In this document: piece by piece, positions 1 to 10,511 of the stretch
How the letters are laid out: every line of letters begins with the position of its first letter
Numbering within the stretch: position 1 is the stretch's first letter
Origin: Leptidea sinapis
Lineage: Eukaryota > Arthropoda > Insecta > Lepidoptera > Pieridae
Direction: 5' to 3'
NCBI RefSeq assembly: GCF_905404315.1
Contig: NC_066267.1
Coordinates: forward strand, 2,122,501 to 2,186,500
DNA: 64,000 nucleotides
Notes under the pieces: generated by a model
The model's database searches: none
What the model saw: only the letters and a program-made list of their open reading frames with translations
Told to the model about the DNA's origin: nothing
Translations under genes and position numbers: made by a program

Positions 1-185
1 TATTATGTTTTTTGAATTGAGGTATTTCTTGCATTTTGTTAAATAATAATACTTCGTTACAAACGAAAGAAAGACGAATATATTGTTTTCATTTTAGAAG
101 TTAAAGTACTGACCTTATATAGACATGTTTATAAGTCTTTTCGATTGTCTAATATATTTGTAAAAAGATGATCAATTAACCAGTT

Positions 186-420
186 AATTTGCAACTCATA
201 GCCTAGTGGCTAGTGTCACTGCCTATTGAGCTAGAGGTCCTGGGTTCGAAACCCGGTAGGTATAAGAATTTATATGATGAATGAACGTTTGTTTCCGAGT
301 CATTATTGTTTATGTGTATTTACGTATGTTTAAGTAAGTATATTGTATATCGTTGTCTTGCACCCATAGTACAGGCTATGCCTAGTTGGGGGCAAGATAA
401 TTTTCATTCAACTAATAATA
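186..420 (+). repeat. T1: tRNA-derived SINE, full-length-looking copy
   Basis: A pol III internal promoter is visible: an A-box-like TAGCCTAGTGG at 199-209 and a perfect B box GGTTCGAAACC at 243-253, spaced as in a tRNA. The body continues into a tail with TTGTCTTGCACCCATAG and CAGGCTATGCCTAGTTGG. That tail recurs on the minus strand at 12016-12110, which identifies this as a dispersed SINE and not a tRNA gene. No acceptor stem could be folded. The exact 3' end is uncertain because no clean poly-A tail is visible. Confidence 0.75.
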
Positions 421-715
421 TACTTGCATAGACTTCAGTTATATTTAAGTGGTAAATAAAGTTCTTATTAGTAGATCTTCCACCTGTGGGAGGCTAGTTT
501 GGACAGGATACCGGTGAGATAACCACAGAGGTAACTTTTTCTGTTAAGAAGATTATTTATTATTAAGGAAACCTATCCTAGGTAGAAAATATAATTTCGT
601 ATCGTCAGGCTTTGATGTTATGGCCGCACACAACCGGCTAAAAACTTACTCTGCCACTAGCCTCTGAGTACACGGAACCTTCGGAATTAACATAGGGGGG
701 AGGATCTAACTAATG
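421..715. other. No gene recognised
   Basis: AT-rich sequence. The segment at about 490-535 (GTGGGAGGCTAGTTTGGACAGG) resembles a diverged start of an NR1-like repeat but does not continue as one. Confidence 0.4.
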
Positions 716-1085
716 CTTCATGCAGTCATGTAGTCAGACATTCCTATCCTCCGCTCGATCCCCTCCCTGGATATCAGTACAATCTCCCTCCATGTCAGTA
801 TAATGTACTCTGTCACTTCTGTCAGGTATCTCTATCATCAGGCTATCTGGAGATACATCATTGTCTGTATGTATCCCTGATATAATGCTTAAGACTCTCA
901 TTATTGCTAAAAATAATATAACTTGCAGTCATGTAGTCAGACATTCCTATCCTCCGCTCAATCCCCTCCCTTGGATGACTTCTGTCATTATAATGTACTC
1001 TGTCACTTCTCAGGTATATCTATCTATCAGGCTATCTGGAGATATATCTTTATCTGACTCTCATTATTGCTGACAATAATATTAC
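716..1085. repeat. Direct tandem duplication, period about 203 bp
   Basis: A block beginning GCAGTCATGTAGTCAGACAT at 722 is repeated from 925, with shared landmarks (TCCTATCCTCCGCTC, TAATGTACTCTGTCACTTC, CAGGCTATCTGGAGATA, CTCATTATTGCT). The second unit is shortened by small deletions. The predicted 70-residue peptide across the second unit is an accident of this repeat. Confidence 0.85.
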
Positions 1086-1254
1086 CATTAATAACGGGAT
1101 TTCTATTATAGCATATTAATAGTGGGTTTTTGAGTTTCCTGATATGGCGAGTGCCATGATCACGGATTCACTGATATCACTCGCGAGTCGAATCTCTCTG
1201 ATTCCCCGACTTACATACTTACTATATATATATATAATAATTATTATGGGAACA

Positions 1255-1345
1255 AATAAAGTTTCATTTCCCTCTCGGGTTCCATCCGAGCACTCTTACC
1301 AACCGAGCCAACCGTTCGAGTACGCATGGGTCTTAAATTTTGCTA
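1255..1345 (-). repeat. T2: heavily diverged tRNA-like SINE remnant
   Basis: Contains GAGCACTCTTACCAACCGAGC followed by CAACCGTTCGAGTACGCATG, which matches the A-box side and 5' flank of the other T2 copies (7505, 11547, 43817, 48814, 53628). The B-box side is barely recognisable. Confidence 0.5.
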
Positions 1346-1399
1346 TATCTATATGCTATAGCTATGACAACATGTTCATAAGTAGGTCTATTTCCTTCT

Positions 1400-2065
1400 A
1401 GTCAGGTAATAAATTAGATCAACACAAAGTTTCGTTCCGGAACGAGGATGGATCCTACCGGTCACGACGAATAAATAGAAATTAATGGAAACCTTCATGA
1501 AGTTATCGTTTCATATTCATTCGTGCAACTACCGACCCTATTATTTAGCATACAGATGCTATTATCGTGTCACTTATCGCTTATTTACGTAGTTGATTTA
1601 ACCCTTGTGGCTCCCTTTCAACGCCTAACTACAATAGGGTTATATTTAGATTTTAAACGCAGATAAATGATTAAATGAAGGTTCAGGTAATTGAATTTAA
1701 AAGAAACTTAGTAAATAAAGTAAACTTCCCTCAACAAAATCTCCGTAGCAGATTTTTTTCACAATAAGCGTGCTTATGCATCTCGTAAGAGTTCGTAATT
1801 TTACGCGATATGGACGTCTTATTGAACAAGAAGCAATTGGAAATTCTATTTATTTATTTAAAAATTGCGTTACATGGGCCTTACCGACTAAACATATCTT
1901 GAAAATACTAAATAATCACACGCACCTCGATACATAGCATAAATTTGTTTTCTTTACAATTTTCAATAATAGAATAGTAAATTTGAATTGAAAACTTCTT
2001 AAGGATCGTTGTGATTTAGAAGTTGATGAAACGAAAAAAGAGACAGACACATAAATTCATGAGAT
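1400..2065. other. No gene recognised
   Basis: AT-rich sequence with stops in all frames. No repeat match within the window was noticed. Confidence 0.4.
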
Positions 2066-2069
2066 TTGA

Positions 2070-2106
2070 TGGGAGAAAGTGAGATTTTCTATCTCACTTT
2101 TTCCCA
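2070..2106. repeat. Short hairpin
   Basis: A 16-bp stem (2070-2085 against 2091-2106, one mismatch) around a 5-nt loop. The stem carries GAAAGTGAGAT and ATCTCACTTTT. No function can be assigned. Confidence 0.6.
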
Positions 2107-2149
2107 TTGCATTATACAGTGTTTGGTAGCCGGCGATCATAGTTGAAGA

Positions 2150-2332
2150 AGACGTGAGTACCCCTTAATATTATATTCAGACGTAATGTGCACGACTTAT
2201 TACTAGACATAAATATGGTAGTGGTGATAGTAATGTCTTTCATAGCGGTTGAAATCATGTGTCATCCTAGCAACATGTAACAGGACTTCATATGCAGTTT
2301 AGAGGTTCATGCACAATACACATCTTAAAATT
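2150..2332 (+). repeat. Unclassified dispersed repeat J, copy 1
   Basis: The reverse complement of this block occurs at 32168-32335. Both share CATAAATATGGTAGTGGTG, AGTAATGTCTTTCATAGCG, TTGAAATCATGTGT and ACTTCATATGCAGTTTAGAG. No terminal repeats, ORF or pol III boxes are obvious, so the class is unknown. Confidence 0.75.
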
Positions 2333-3255
2333 ATTATACAAGTGCTGACCCGTTGTTGTTGTTGTTCATCTTTGTGGTCTATTTCGTACCCCTCCATTCG
2401 TGTTTACCAAGGTAAAGTGTGAGTTTGCTGGGGCCTTAGCGTTGTACGTGTGTTACTACGTGTTTGTGCGCGCATGCGCAAAGGTTGAGAAAAGGAATCA
2501 CACCAACCGTGGTGTTTTGTATACGTATTAAACGTTAGTAGAGATTTTTCATCATTTTTATAGTTAAATTCTTCATAATTTTTGAAGCTTTCCCTTATGT
2601 GTGTAAGAAGTATATTGCGTGATAATACGTGAATAAGTGAATTGCATAGATATACTGAGACCTCTTCTAAATTATTTATTAGTTGTTATGATTAGTCATG
2701 TACAGACGAAATCAAATAGTCGCATAGCTTAAAAATTATTACGCTATTTAAATCTGTATGGACTTATATGAATAAGATCTCCTTACGTGCAAAATATGCC
2801 TGAATATATGTGACATCTGATTCGGTCTCGGCTTAATTAACTGTATCCAAATTTAACGCCTCCATCACTTGTTAACTCGTTAAATATTGTATGACTCGCG
2901 CGAGGTAATGGCTTTCAACTAATAGCTTTAATGACAATAAAGTTGTTTGTGCTACAGACTAACTAATCATTTAATATTGTTTGTCATTATGTGGGTTTGG
3001 TTTTTACTCCCATATATTGTAATCTACGCATAGATTTGTGCAGTTTTTGTTTCATTTCATTGTGCCTGGTTACGATTCGCGTTACTCACTATATATACTG
3101 TTTCGATTTTTTACATGTGAGGTAAGCGTGATCGAGTGATATTATTATATTAAGGCTGGGGACTGAGCCAACGGCCTTGGGGAATTACCTTTCGCGTACA
3201 AGATCGCCATAGTTTTAAAACTAACAAAACATAGTATTTTTATCTAGATTGAATG
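2333..3255. other. No gene recognised
   Basis: AT-rich sequence with a short (GTT)n run near 2352. No coding or RNA feature is supported. Confidence 0.4.
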
Positions 3256-3261
3256 ATTTAA

Positions 3262-3512
3262 AGTCAAAGTCAAAAAATCTTTATTCACTGTAAAACTTTA
3301 AAATTTAGTGCAAGTCAGTATGAAGTACAAAAGTTACAATAGCATTCAAATGAGTATAACAATATTCATTAACAAAATTTAGAACATTAATTCCAACTAT
3401 CATTATCATTCAAATAATCTTTCACATTATAATAGGCCTTAGATGTTAATTTATATTTTACGATACATTTAAATTTTTTAATAGGTAACATTTTCATTTC
3501 ATTTGGGAGGCA
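3262..3512 (-). pseudogene. LINE-A: 3' end of a non-LTR retrotransposon (RT C-terminus)
   Basis: Minus-strand translation gives the end of a reverse-transcriptase ORF2: PNEMKMLPIKKF, then LTSKAYYNVKDYL and a terminal DNDSWN followed by a stop at 3387. A 3' UTR with AAAGTTTTACAGTGAATAAA and a repeated TTTGACTTTGACTTT tail follows. The same C-terminus and UTR recur on the plus strand at 50725-51000. The copy is 5'-truncated: only about 40 residues remain. It directly abuts LINE-B, so a 107-residue open frame here is a chance fusion of LINE-B 3' UTR with LINE-A coding. Confidence 0.8.
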
Positions 3513-3990
3513 TAAAAAGGCATAAAAGGCATTTATTTTCTCAAAATTGATTCCTTTAGAATTCTTTTTGATGTCATTTCTCGTACTACTAGATACTACT
3601 ACCGCTTCGGAAACAAATGGCGCTCTGAGAGAGACGAAGCGGCGCAAGAAACTCTCCCAGCATTTTTTTTGCGCTCTTTTCAATAAAAATATACAATATT
3701 GTACTGTCATTTCTATCGCTATAAAATAATCACAATCTAGTCCCAGGCTGTCCGATCATTTAGTTATTCAGCAGTGGAGTAATAGGATTTACGACAGAGC
3801 CATTTTTTTATAAAACATTTAAATTTATTTATAGATGACACGCCTGAACAGTGGCTGGGACTTTATTGTAGAAGTGTATACATTTACCCTTAAAGCTATT
3901 ATGTATCTTATGAAGCTTATTTATAGTTGATAGTAGGGAGTTTATTTATAGTTGATTAACATGGCTCCAAAAGTTAGTGGTATTTTGCTG
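3513..3990 (-). repeat. LINE-B: 3' region of a non-LTR retrotransposon
   Basis: The reverse complement matches 51650-52160 in detail: AAGGGTAAATGTATACACTT, AAAGTCCCAGCCACTGTTCAGG, the CAGCAGTGGAGTAATAGGAT block, GAAAAGAGCGCAAAAAA and a terminus ending in ATAAATGCCTTTTATGCC. It covers the decayed RT C-terminus and the 3' UTR. It is 5'-truncated near 3990, and its 3' end touches the 5'-truncated start of LINE-A. Confidence 0.8.
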
Positions 3991-5055
3991 ATATTTTTTC
4001 GCACTGTCTATAAAAAATAGAAATGTAATGAAAAAATTAAATTTTCTTCCCATATCATTCTGTAGATATATAATTATTTTTTGTAAAAATATAAGCTTTA
4101 TATAAACCGTCGAGAAATGGTTTCAACTATGCGCTATTTTCGCGATTTCTTGGATAGCAGCCTTAAGCCCGAATGTTTTATGAAGCAGCCATGCCATATA
4201 AATTTTGTAACAACACGTTCGGTCGATGATCATCACTCCGTAAAACTCTTGTATTTTTTTCATTTGTAGTGTATTCATTTAACTACTGTTATCCAGGCGT
4301 CTAACTGATTTGAAAGGTGACCCAACGTCTGGTACGTACCTCTGTCAGGACTGTCTCAATCCCCGTGTATGTATCGAAATATTTAGTACGAGTACGTGCG
4401 GCGGTTTAAAGTAAAGAAGTCAACTCTAATGCCGTCAGAAGAGGTAAGAGTCACGCGATAGAAAGAGAGGCAACTTCTAGGTGAATAAAAATGTAGGTTA
4501 GTAGCGCTGTGCGATCTAAATTACATCTTATTGTATGACCGCAAGAGTCCCTATTCCTTTAAATGATTTTGCGGAGTGAGCCTTCCGTACTTGTACTATT
4601 ACATATTCTTTGCCTCTGTCAGAGGATAAGTTTGGCGATACACAGAGGTAACGTAGCCAGTTTCATGGGCACCTTACCTGCCGACCAAGATCTTCAATTA
4701 ATTTTAATAGATTATTTAAGTTATATTTTATGTAAATAGTGTTGAATAGTAATTATTAAGTCTAGTGATATACTACTATTATATTCTATGGAATGGATCA
4801 AAACGGTTTTTCTTACAACAAATTTTTATACCACCTATTAAAATCACAAACAAGCTAACATCTAAATAATAACTGTAAAATTTAATAGAAAAACCTTACG
4901 AAACTTTGAAAGAAATAATAAGGGTTTGTTTGCTTCTAAAAATAAATTACGAATGACGCAATGACTAATATTAAAACAGTAATCGGGCAGAATAACGCCC
5001 TTACTTGTCAACGGTTGTAGCGGAAGTGTGTCGGCTTTTTTTTTGGAGAGGAGGA
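3991..5055. other. No gene recognised
   Basis: AT-rich sequence without coding potential. Around 4620-4660 the motif CACAGAGGTAACGTAGCC loosely resembles CACAGAGGTAACTTTTTC near 525, possibly an old repeat. Confidence 0.35.
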
Positions 5056-5335
5056 AAATATCTTTAGGTATTGAAGACCCCGAAACTGGGCCCATATGTC
5101 GGACTCTGTAGGGGGTGTACGACCGACCTACCGACTAAAAACCTCCTCTATGCTGAAGGCTTTTACAGCGATATAGGACGTGGGCCGTGGAGGCCGCAAA
5201 GACTTCGCAACAACAGTCACGGGGCGTCTCCTAAGGAGACTCGAACCTCGAACCGGCTGTGTGCTTGTGGGAAGGAGAAAGAATGAAGATGAAGATGAAA
5301 GATAATAAAATGAGAAGAACACACTCGCCGGCGAG
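5056..5335 (+). other. GC-richer island, unknown (possible retroelement remnant)
   Basis: Clearly richer in GC than its surroundings, with an open plus-strand frame of 71 codons from 5071 (contains GRGPWRPQRLRNN). It ends near a purine-rich run (GAAGATGAAGATGAAAG) and CACTCGCCGGCGAGTGCCG. I do not recognise the protein. Composition suggests an old retroelement, not a host exon. Confidence 0.35.
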
Positions 5336-5344
5336 TGCCGTGAT

Positions 5345-5470
5345 GGATTGTGTAATGTATGTATGTGTATGTATGTCAGTATGTATGTATGTAGTGTAAA
5401 TGTATGTGTGCATGTATGTTTGTGTTTTTGTCTGTTTGTGGAGTGTGTGGTTGTGTTTGTGGTGTATGTC
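5345..5470. repeat. TGTA-rich microsatellite
   Basis: Imperfect (TGTA)n and (TG)n run. Long opposite-strand ORFs here (histidine/threonine-rich) are translations of the simple repeat, not genes. Confidence 0.9.
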
Positions 5471-5879
5471 AGTTCGTCAGTCAGTCCGTGTGACTGTGCC
5501 AGTTTCATAGACATCTTAATCCTGTCTACCTGTCACTGTCAACAATATATTATCTTGAATTATAATAGGCCGATGCCGGTCACTTTCTCAATCCATCATC
5601 TCACCTCTCATCTAGACTCTATTGGTGTCAGTAAAATTTACAAATTTAATTAAATTCATTTAAATCTTTGCAGCCAACAGTATAACAAATTGATTTCATA
5701 ATCTAATATGATTTACTTGGTGCAAAACTTATCATTGACAAGTGCCAGTGTCATTAGGTGGTCTTCTTCGTTCCCTTTTCCAAATGATAGCTGCTGTAAT
5801 TTTGATGATTGATTTTTTTCTTAATCCTTAAACATAAATTTCTGTGCAATTAATATGTAAATCGATGAAAATGTAAATC

Positions 5880-6050
5880 TTGATATAAAAGAGTGGCAAT
5901 GAGTTTCTTGCTGTTTCTTCTCATTAGCTCAACCCTTTACGAAGTAGCACTAGATTCAATAATAAAAAATATTTTTTTTTGACATTCATAAGTGTCATTT
6001 TCGTGACTTATATGAATAAAGTCGTTTTGATTTGATTTGAATCATGGTAT
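5880..6050 (+). repeat. Non-LTR retrotransposon 3' UTR and tail
   Basis: Contains ACATTCATAAGTGTCATTTT, ATGAATAAAGTCGTTTTGAT and a TTTGATTTGA microsatellite-like terminus typical of CR1/Jockey-type tails. The reverse complement of the same end is at 6893-7010. No coding region remains. Confidence 0.65.
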
Positions 6051-6685
6051 TTACAATTTGAGTTGAACAAGTGAAAGGACTAGAATTAAGAAATCAATAT
6101 TATTATTAAAACTTTATATCAAATCGACAATTAATATAAATATATAATTCAAAGTAAAACATAAAATGACTGATTTTATTAAACGCCCGGTATAATATTT
6201 GAAGCGATTCCTACGTCTTGCGACACAGCGAAGAAAGAGTTGCAAGGAAACAAAATATTTGTCAAGATATGTAGACTGGAAGTGGCTTGTCAAAATTTAA
6301 TACAATTTTTTTTTATATCATGATGAGGTTTCTTGCGTTCTTTATTTTTTTTATTAAGGTGCGAAAGACTAAAGTCAGTATTCTATAAATCCCACATGAT
6401 TATAATTACACTTAGAAAGAAAAATGCTTAACTGCTTAATTCAAGGTTTTGCCTTTGTGTTTTCATCCAAATGTTTTATGTTTTCTTAAGTGTTAATTCC
6501 GCCGCAATATTTGTCTTTAACAATTTGACACGTGTTTCGCCTCTGCACGAGGCATCCTCAGCACTCGTGCCAAATATTGGCGCGTTAACATGTCCGCCAT
6601 TATAGATTTCCACAAAGTAACATCCACTTCAAGATTTTTTTTTGTGTTTTTGCCACAAGTTCCCTTTGTGAAAAATAATTATTAG
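6051..6685. other. No gene recognised; one GC-richer block
   Basis: Mostly AT-rich. The stretch at about 6505-6600 (ACACGTGTTTCGCCTCTGCA, GAGGCATCCTCAGCACTCGT) is compositionally distinct and looks like an interspersed repeat fragment, but it has no second copy in this window. Confidence 0.35.
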
Positions 6686-6689
6686 TGCT

Positions 6690-6890
6690 ACAATATTTTT
6701 TATGGTGTTGCACCATCTAGTGATACTAAATCCTGGTATGTCTGCATTTCAACAATGGACAAGACTCCGAGGCATTCCGTCTTTAAACATTGAATAATTT
6801 TGTGTTAAGATTCACTTTAAAATGAATTCTTGAGAAAGCCGTATTCCAGCAACTTGAGATGAAATTGTTAAAACGTGAGAATTTATTAAA
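6690..6890 (+). repeat. Unclassified dispersed repeat K, copy 1
   Basis: Shares TTGAATAATTTTGTGTTA, TTCACTTTAAAATGAATTCT, GAGATGAAATTGT and AAACGTGAGAA with 42075-42215 in the same orientation. Class unknown. Confidence 0.65.
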
Positions 6891-6892
6891 AG

Positions 6893-7010
6893 AATATAAT
6901 CAAATCAAATCAAAATCACAATATTCATGTAGGTCACGGAAATGACACTTATGAATGTAAAGAAAATATTTTTCTTTTGACTCTACCGCTATATAATCTT
7001 TCCTTTCTTT
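6893..7010 (-). repeat. 5'-truncated LINE tail, same family as 5880-6050
   Basis: Reverse complement ends in TTTGATTTGATTTGATT, preceded by GTGTCATTTCCGTGACC and ATTCATAAGTGTCATT. Only the tail is present, a usual product of incomplete target-primed reverse transcription. Confidence 0.6.
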
Positions 7011-7109
7011 TCTTTCCGTGGTAGCGAGTATTCGCACTTAAATTTTTTTTATTTATTCATAATAATAATACATTTGAAAACCCAAGAATGTTAAGCTATA
7101 AACTATAAA

Positions 7110-7500
7110 ATGCCTCTTAGTTCAGCGTGCCGACTGGTAAACGCCTCCTCCAACGATTTCTACTCTTTTCTTTTTGGGCAACTCTTCTCCAGTTAGGTCC
7201 TGGTGTTAATTTTATTTCATCTTCCCACCTTGTGTGCTGTCTTGCTCGTTTTCTTTTGCCATCTCTTGGGTACCATTCTGTAACTATTTTGCTCCATTTC
7301 CCACTTTATCTGGCATCATGCGCCCTGCCCATCTCCACTTTTGTTGGTCGATTCGTTTGAGTATGTAGGTGAGTTTCGTAATTATCCTTAGGTCAGTGTT
7401 TTTAATCTTGTCTTGTTGTTGATAACCGGCCATACTCCTCTCTATTGATTTCTGTGTTACGGCAAGTTCCTCTCTCATTGCTTTGTTTAGGGTCCGCTCA
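7110..7500 (-). pseudogene. RTE-clade non-LTR retrotransposon, RT C-terminal fragment
   Basis: Minus-strand translation reads MREELAVTQKSIERSM, then LTYILKRIDQQKWRWAGRMM, followed by TEWYPRDGKRKRARQ and a RWEDEIK-like block. This order (AVTQKSIER, WAGH/R, EWYPRDGKR, RRW.D) is the characteristic region after the reverse transcriptase domain in RTE-type ORFs. The fragment lacks the RT and endonuclease domains. Related fragments are at 18225 (+), 33295 (-) and 38095 (-). Confidence 0.75.
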
Positions 7501-7504
7501 AAAA

Positions 7505-7690
7505 TGAGCCTTAATATCTGAATGATATTTTAAAAACAAAATTTTATGAACGGTGCGGGATTCGTATCCACGACCTCTGGCGCTCCGTGCTAGTGCTCTA
7601 AGTCTAACCAACTGAGCTAACCGTTCAAGTGACGTATCGTCATGAAATCTTGTAAGATTTGTTCCACTCTCAGTTTATCTCTATCCTAGG
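7505..7690 (-). repeat. T2: tRNA-like SINE copy
   Basis: Reverse complement carries an A-box side (GTTAGCTCAGTTGGTTAGA) and a B-box side (GGATACGAATCCCGCACC, one change from consensus), followed by CGTTCATAAAATTTTGTTTT. It is a member of the family represented at 9160, 11547, 43817, 48814 and 53628. It is not a tRNA gene: no acceptor stem closes. Confidence 0.7.
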
Positions 7691-8265
7691 GGTTATCACT
7701 TATACTACTATCTGAATGATGCAAGAGTTTTATTGGCTTGGCAAGTAGACAATCAGAAGTGTAATGAAAACTCATTAAATGATTTGCTATAAGACGGAAC
7801 AATGTTTTACAATCTTCCTGATTGGAATGTAAATACGACAAATGCTGGAATTGTATTTATTCCTCGTGTTCCTTTACTATTAGGGGTTAAAGTATGAAAT
7901 TGCCGATTTGTAATGAAAAATTTAAATTAGTTATTTCATGTATTACCATTATTATCTATACATTGCTGCCATCTTGTAGAAGGTCATTTATGCCTTTGCG
8001 ATAGAACATTGGTGATCTAGATTCGACAAAATTCGTGAAAGCATTTTGTACTGCCTCCTGAGAAGAAAAGTTTTTATCAAGTAGAAAATTGTCCAAATTT
8101 CGACTAAAATGGTAGTCCGCTAGAGCAAGGTCTGTCGAATGGTTTCTAATTGCAGTTCGGCACAGTAGACAACTGCTGTTATTGCATGACCAGATTGGAG
8201 AAAGCTATAGTGAATAACACCATGCTGAGACCACTAAACAGTTACCGTTACCTTTTTATTGGTAA
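7691..8265. other. No gene recognised
   Basis: AT-rich sequence. No ORF, RNA or internal repeat match was noticed. Confidence 0.4.
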
Positions 8266-8765
8266 GCTTTTCAAATTCAAATTCAAATACTTTTATTCAT
8301 AATAGGATGTGACATCACTTATTGAAAGTCAAAAAAAAAACTACCACCCATTCCAAAATGAATGCCACAGGCCTGAGAAGAACGGGCGCAACAAACTCAT
8401 CGGGCGTTTTTTTCATAAAAAATATGTTTACAAGTAACATTGTACAATTAAATTACTTATTATTTAATAGCCTGAGGGCGGTCGCTCCATTCCCAATCTG
8501 TAGTATCATTAAGAAAGTCATTTATGTTATACTAACCTTTACCATACACACGTTTCTTAACAATTCTTTTGAATAACGTAATATTTTTGTTTTGATCATT
8601 TTCTGGGATCTTGTTGTTAAAGCATAAGCATCGCCCCACAAAAGACTTATAAACTCGACTTAGCCGAGTAGTAGGCATTATAAGTATTAGTTTGTTCCGG
8701 GTGTAAATCTTATGATTACCATAGTTTCTTGAAAAAGTTAATGCGCCTATGTACATACTTTAAAT
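8266..8765 (-). pseudogene. LINE-C: non-LTR retrotransposon 3' end (RT C-terminus)
   Basis: Minus-strand translation from 8756 gives the terminal part of an ORF2: NYGNHKIYTRNKL, MPTTRLSRVYKSFVGRCLC, FNNKIPENDQN and FKRIVKKRVYGKG. This N-x-T/Y-TRNK, SF.G, YNKIP pattern is the usual C-terminus of Jockey/CR1-superfamily elements. The 3' UTR follows and ends in a TTTGAATTTGAATTTGAA tail at 8266. About 75 residues remain. Other copies are at 9744-10315 (-) and 10860-11125 (+). Confidence 0.75.
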
Positions 8766-8770
8766 TATCC

Positions 8771-9060
8771 AATACTAGCTGACCCGGCAAACGTTGTTTT
8801 GCCATATATAAATTGTATTGATCTTTTCCTTGCTAGTTGATAAGAGATGGCGCTAGTTGTATTCATTAGTAACAATCACACTTCTTTTATATTTTGTATA
8901 ATTCACACTATAGTTTTATAAATTATAGCCTATTTGTTATTCTGGTGTGTAAGCTATTGTAAAGTTTCATCAAAATCTATTAAGTACATTTTGCGTTAAA
9001 GAAGTTCAAACATACATCCAGACATACAAACTTTCTCATTTATAATATTAGTAGGACCAG
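8771..9060 (+). repeat. Dispersed repeat L (GACCCGGCAAACGTTG), copy 1
   Basis: Begins ACTAGCTGACCCGGCAAACG, continues with GCCATATATAAATTGTA and ends with AACATACATCCAGACATACA and a TATAATATTAGTAGGA terminus. The reverse complement of both ends is at 61115-61335, and a diverged copy starts at 34412. Class unknown; no ORF. Confidence 0.75.
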
Positions 9061-9159
9061 CTGACCAACAGACACTGTTCTGTCAAACCCCAATATTTGC
9101 ATTTTAGGAAATTGTCTTGAAATGTCGCTCCTGTAAATCTAAACAATTATTATTGTTTA

Positions 9160-9302
9160 CTGTTACCTCAGTTGGTTAGAGCACCGGCACGAAACGCCGG
9201 ACGTCGTGGGTTCGAATCTCGCATCGTTCATAAAATTTAGTTTTTCAAATTTTATTTGTGTATTAATCCTAGAAGTGTGTTATCACTTTAAAAACATAAC
9301 AT
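9160..9302 (+). repeat. T2: compact tRNA-headed SINE with 8-bp flanking repeat
   Basis: Starts at the tRNA-like head (ACCTCAGTTGGTTAGAGCAC, A box) with B box GGGTTCGAATCTC near 9210-9222, then an AT-rich tail (TTCAAATTTTATTTGTGTAT, TATCACTTTAAAAACATAAC). ATTGTTTA is found immediately before (9152-9159) and after (9303-9310), a probable target-site duplication. This copy shows the simple head-to-tail organisation of the family. Confidence 0.75.
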
Positions 9303-9404
9303 ATTGTTTAGATCTACCAGACAGCTTATTTTATTCCGACAAATATCGTTAGTATATATAAAAATTTATACAAAGATTTAATAAATTAAATACTTAAACC
9401 TTCC

Positions 9405-9540
9405 TCGAGAACCACGCTATCCATTGGTGAAAACAGCAGGAAAATCAGTGCTGCAATATTTGAGTTTATCGCGAACAGACAGACGCAGCGGTGGACTTTG
9501 TTTTATAATATGTAATGATATTAAGGGGCAACAGTTAAAA
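9405..9540 (+). repeat. Dispersed repeat M, copy 1
   Basis: Shares AACAGACAGACGCAGCGGTG, GACTTTGTTTTATAATATGTA and TGATATT with 40690-40790 in the same orientation. It looks like the 3' portion of a longer repeat; class unknown. Confidence 0.5.
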
Positions 9541-9743
9541 TGTTTATTTCTTTAGATTTTTCTCTTAATGATTCCTTTTTGAAGGCACTTGCATAACTTG
9601 AACGGAACTCGTGCACTTAACAGTTTCAAGGAATTTCATTAAAGCAACTTAAACTTTTATTTAGGAGTTTTTTATTGCGGAACCAGAATTGTTCACATGG
9701 ACCGGATAAGGAGGAAACATTATCTGGAATACAGTTTGACTTT

Positions 9744-10315
9744 ATCAAATTCAAAAAGTGTTTATTCAAATTCAAATATTTTCAAGCAAAATAGGCTTCA
9801 AAATCACTTATTGAACGTCAAAAATTACCACCTTTTCAAAATAGACTGCCTCAGACCTGACAAGAACGGGCACAAGAAACTCAACAGGCTTTTTTTTTAT
9901 AAAAATATGGATTACGATGTAATATCGTAGAATAAACATTTATAATTTAAGATCCTGTAGGGTGTTCGCTTCAGTCCCAGTCTGTGGTATCATTAAGAAA
10001 ATCATTTATGCTATTTCCTATTCCCACACAAACGTTTTTTAACAATTCTTTTAAATTTGGTAACACATTCGTTTTGTACATTTTCTGGGATCATATTGTA
10101 GAAACATATACGTCGCTCAATAAAAGACTTACTAACTCGACTTACCCGAGAAGTAGGCAAAGCAAGTTTATGTTTGTTCCTCGTATTAACATCATGATTG
10201 TTACAGTTTCTAGCAAATTCCTCAATGTGCTTATGAACATATAGAACATTATCAAGAATATATTGAGAAGCAACAGTCAAAATGTTAATTTATCTTAAAA
10301 AATTTCTCTTAATGA
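9744..10315 (-). pseudogene. LINE-C: non-LTR retrotransposon 3' end (RT C-terminus)
   Basis: Minus-strand translation from 10280 begins ILDNVLYVHKHIEEFARN and continues through DVNTRNKHKLALPTSR, SKSFIERRICFYNMIPENV and FKRIVKKRLCG. It is collinear with 8266-8765 and a little longer. The 3' UTR carries AAACTCAACAGGC, and the tail is a repeated TTTGAATTTGAATAAAC. It is 5'-truncated; no catalytic RT motif is present. Confidence 0.8.
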
Positions 10316-10511
10316 TTCCTTAGGACAAAGGTTATAAATAGCGCGGTATCTTGATGAGATATTCGAGTTAGCAATACCCGAGTTGTGAGATTGTTTGAGC
10401 TCAATGTGCGGAGTTAATTTTAATATGAGATTAGATTTAATATGAGAACCTTACCCTTAGATTTGTTCACATAAACATGTTTTTCTTGTTTTACTACCTG
10501 CCACTTTTTTA

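Noticed and set aside
5128..5514. Long minus-strand ORF rich in His, Thr and Tyr
   Set aside because: It is the translation of the TGTA/TG microsatellite and the adjacent purine run.
9160..9302. Functional tRNA gene
   Set aside because: Good A and B boxes but no acceptor stem, a long AT-rich tail, flanking 8-bp direct repeats and several relatives: a SINE.
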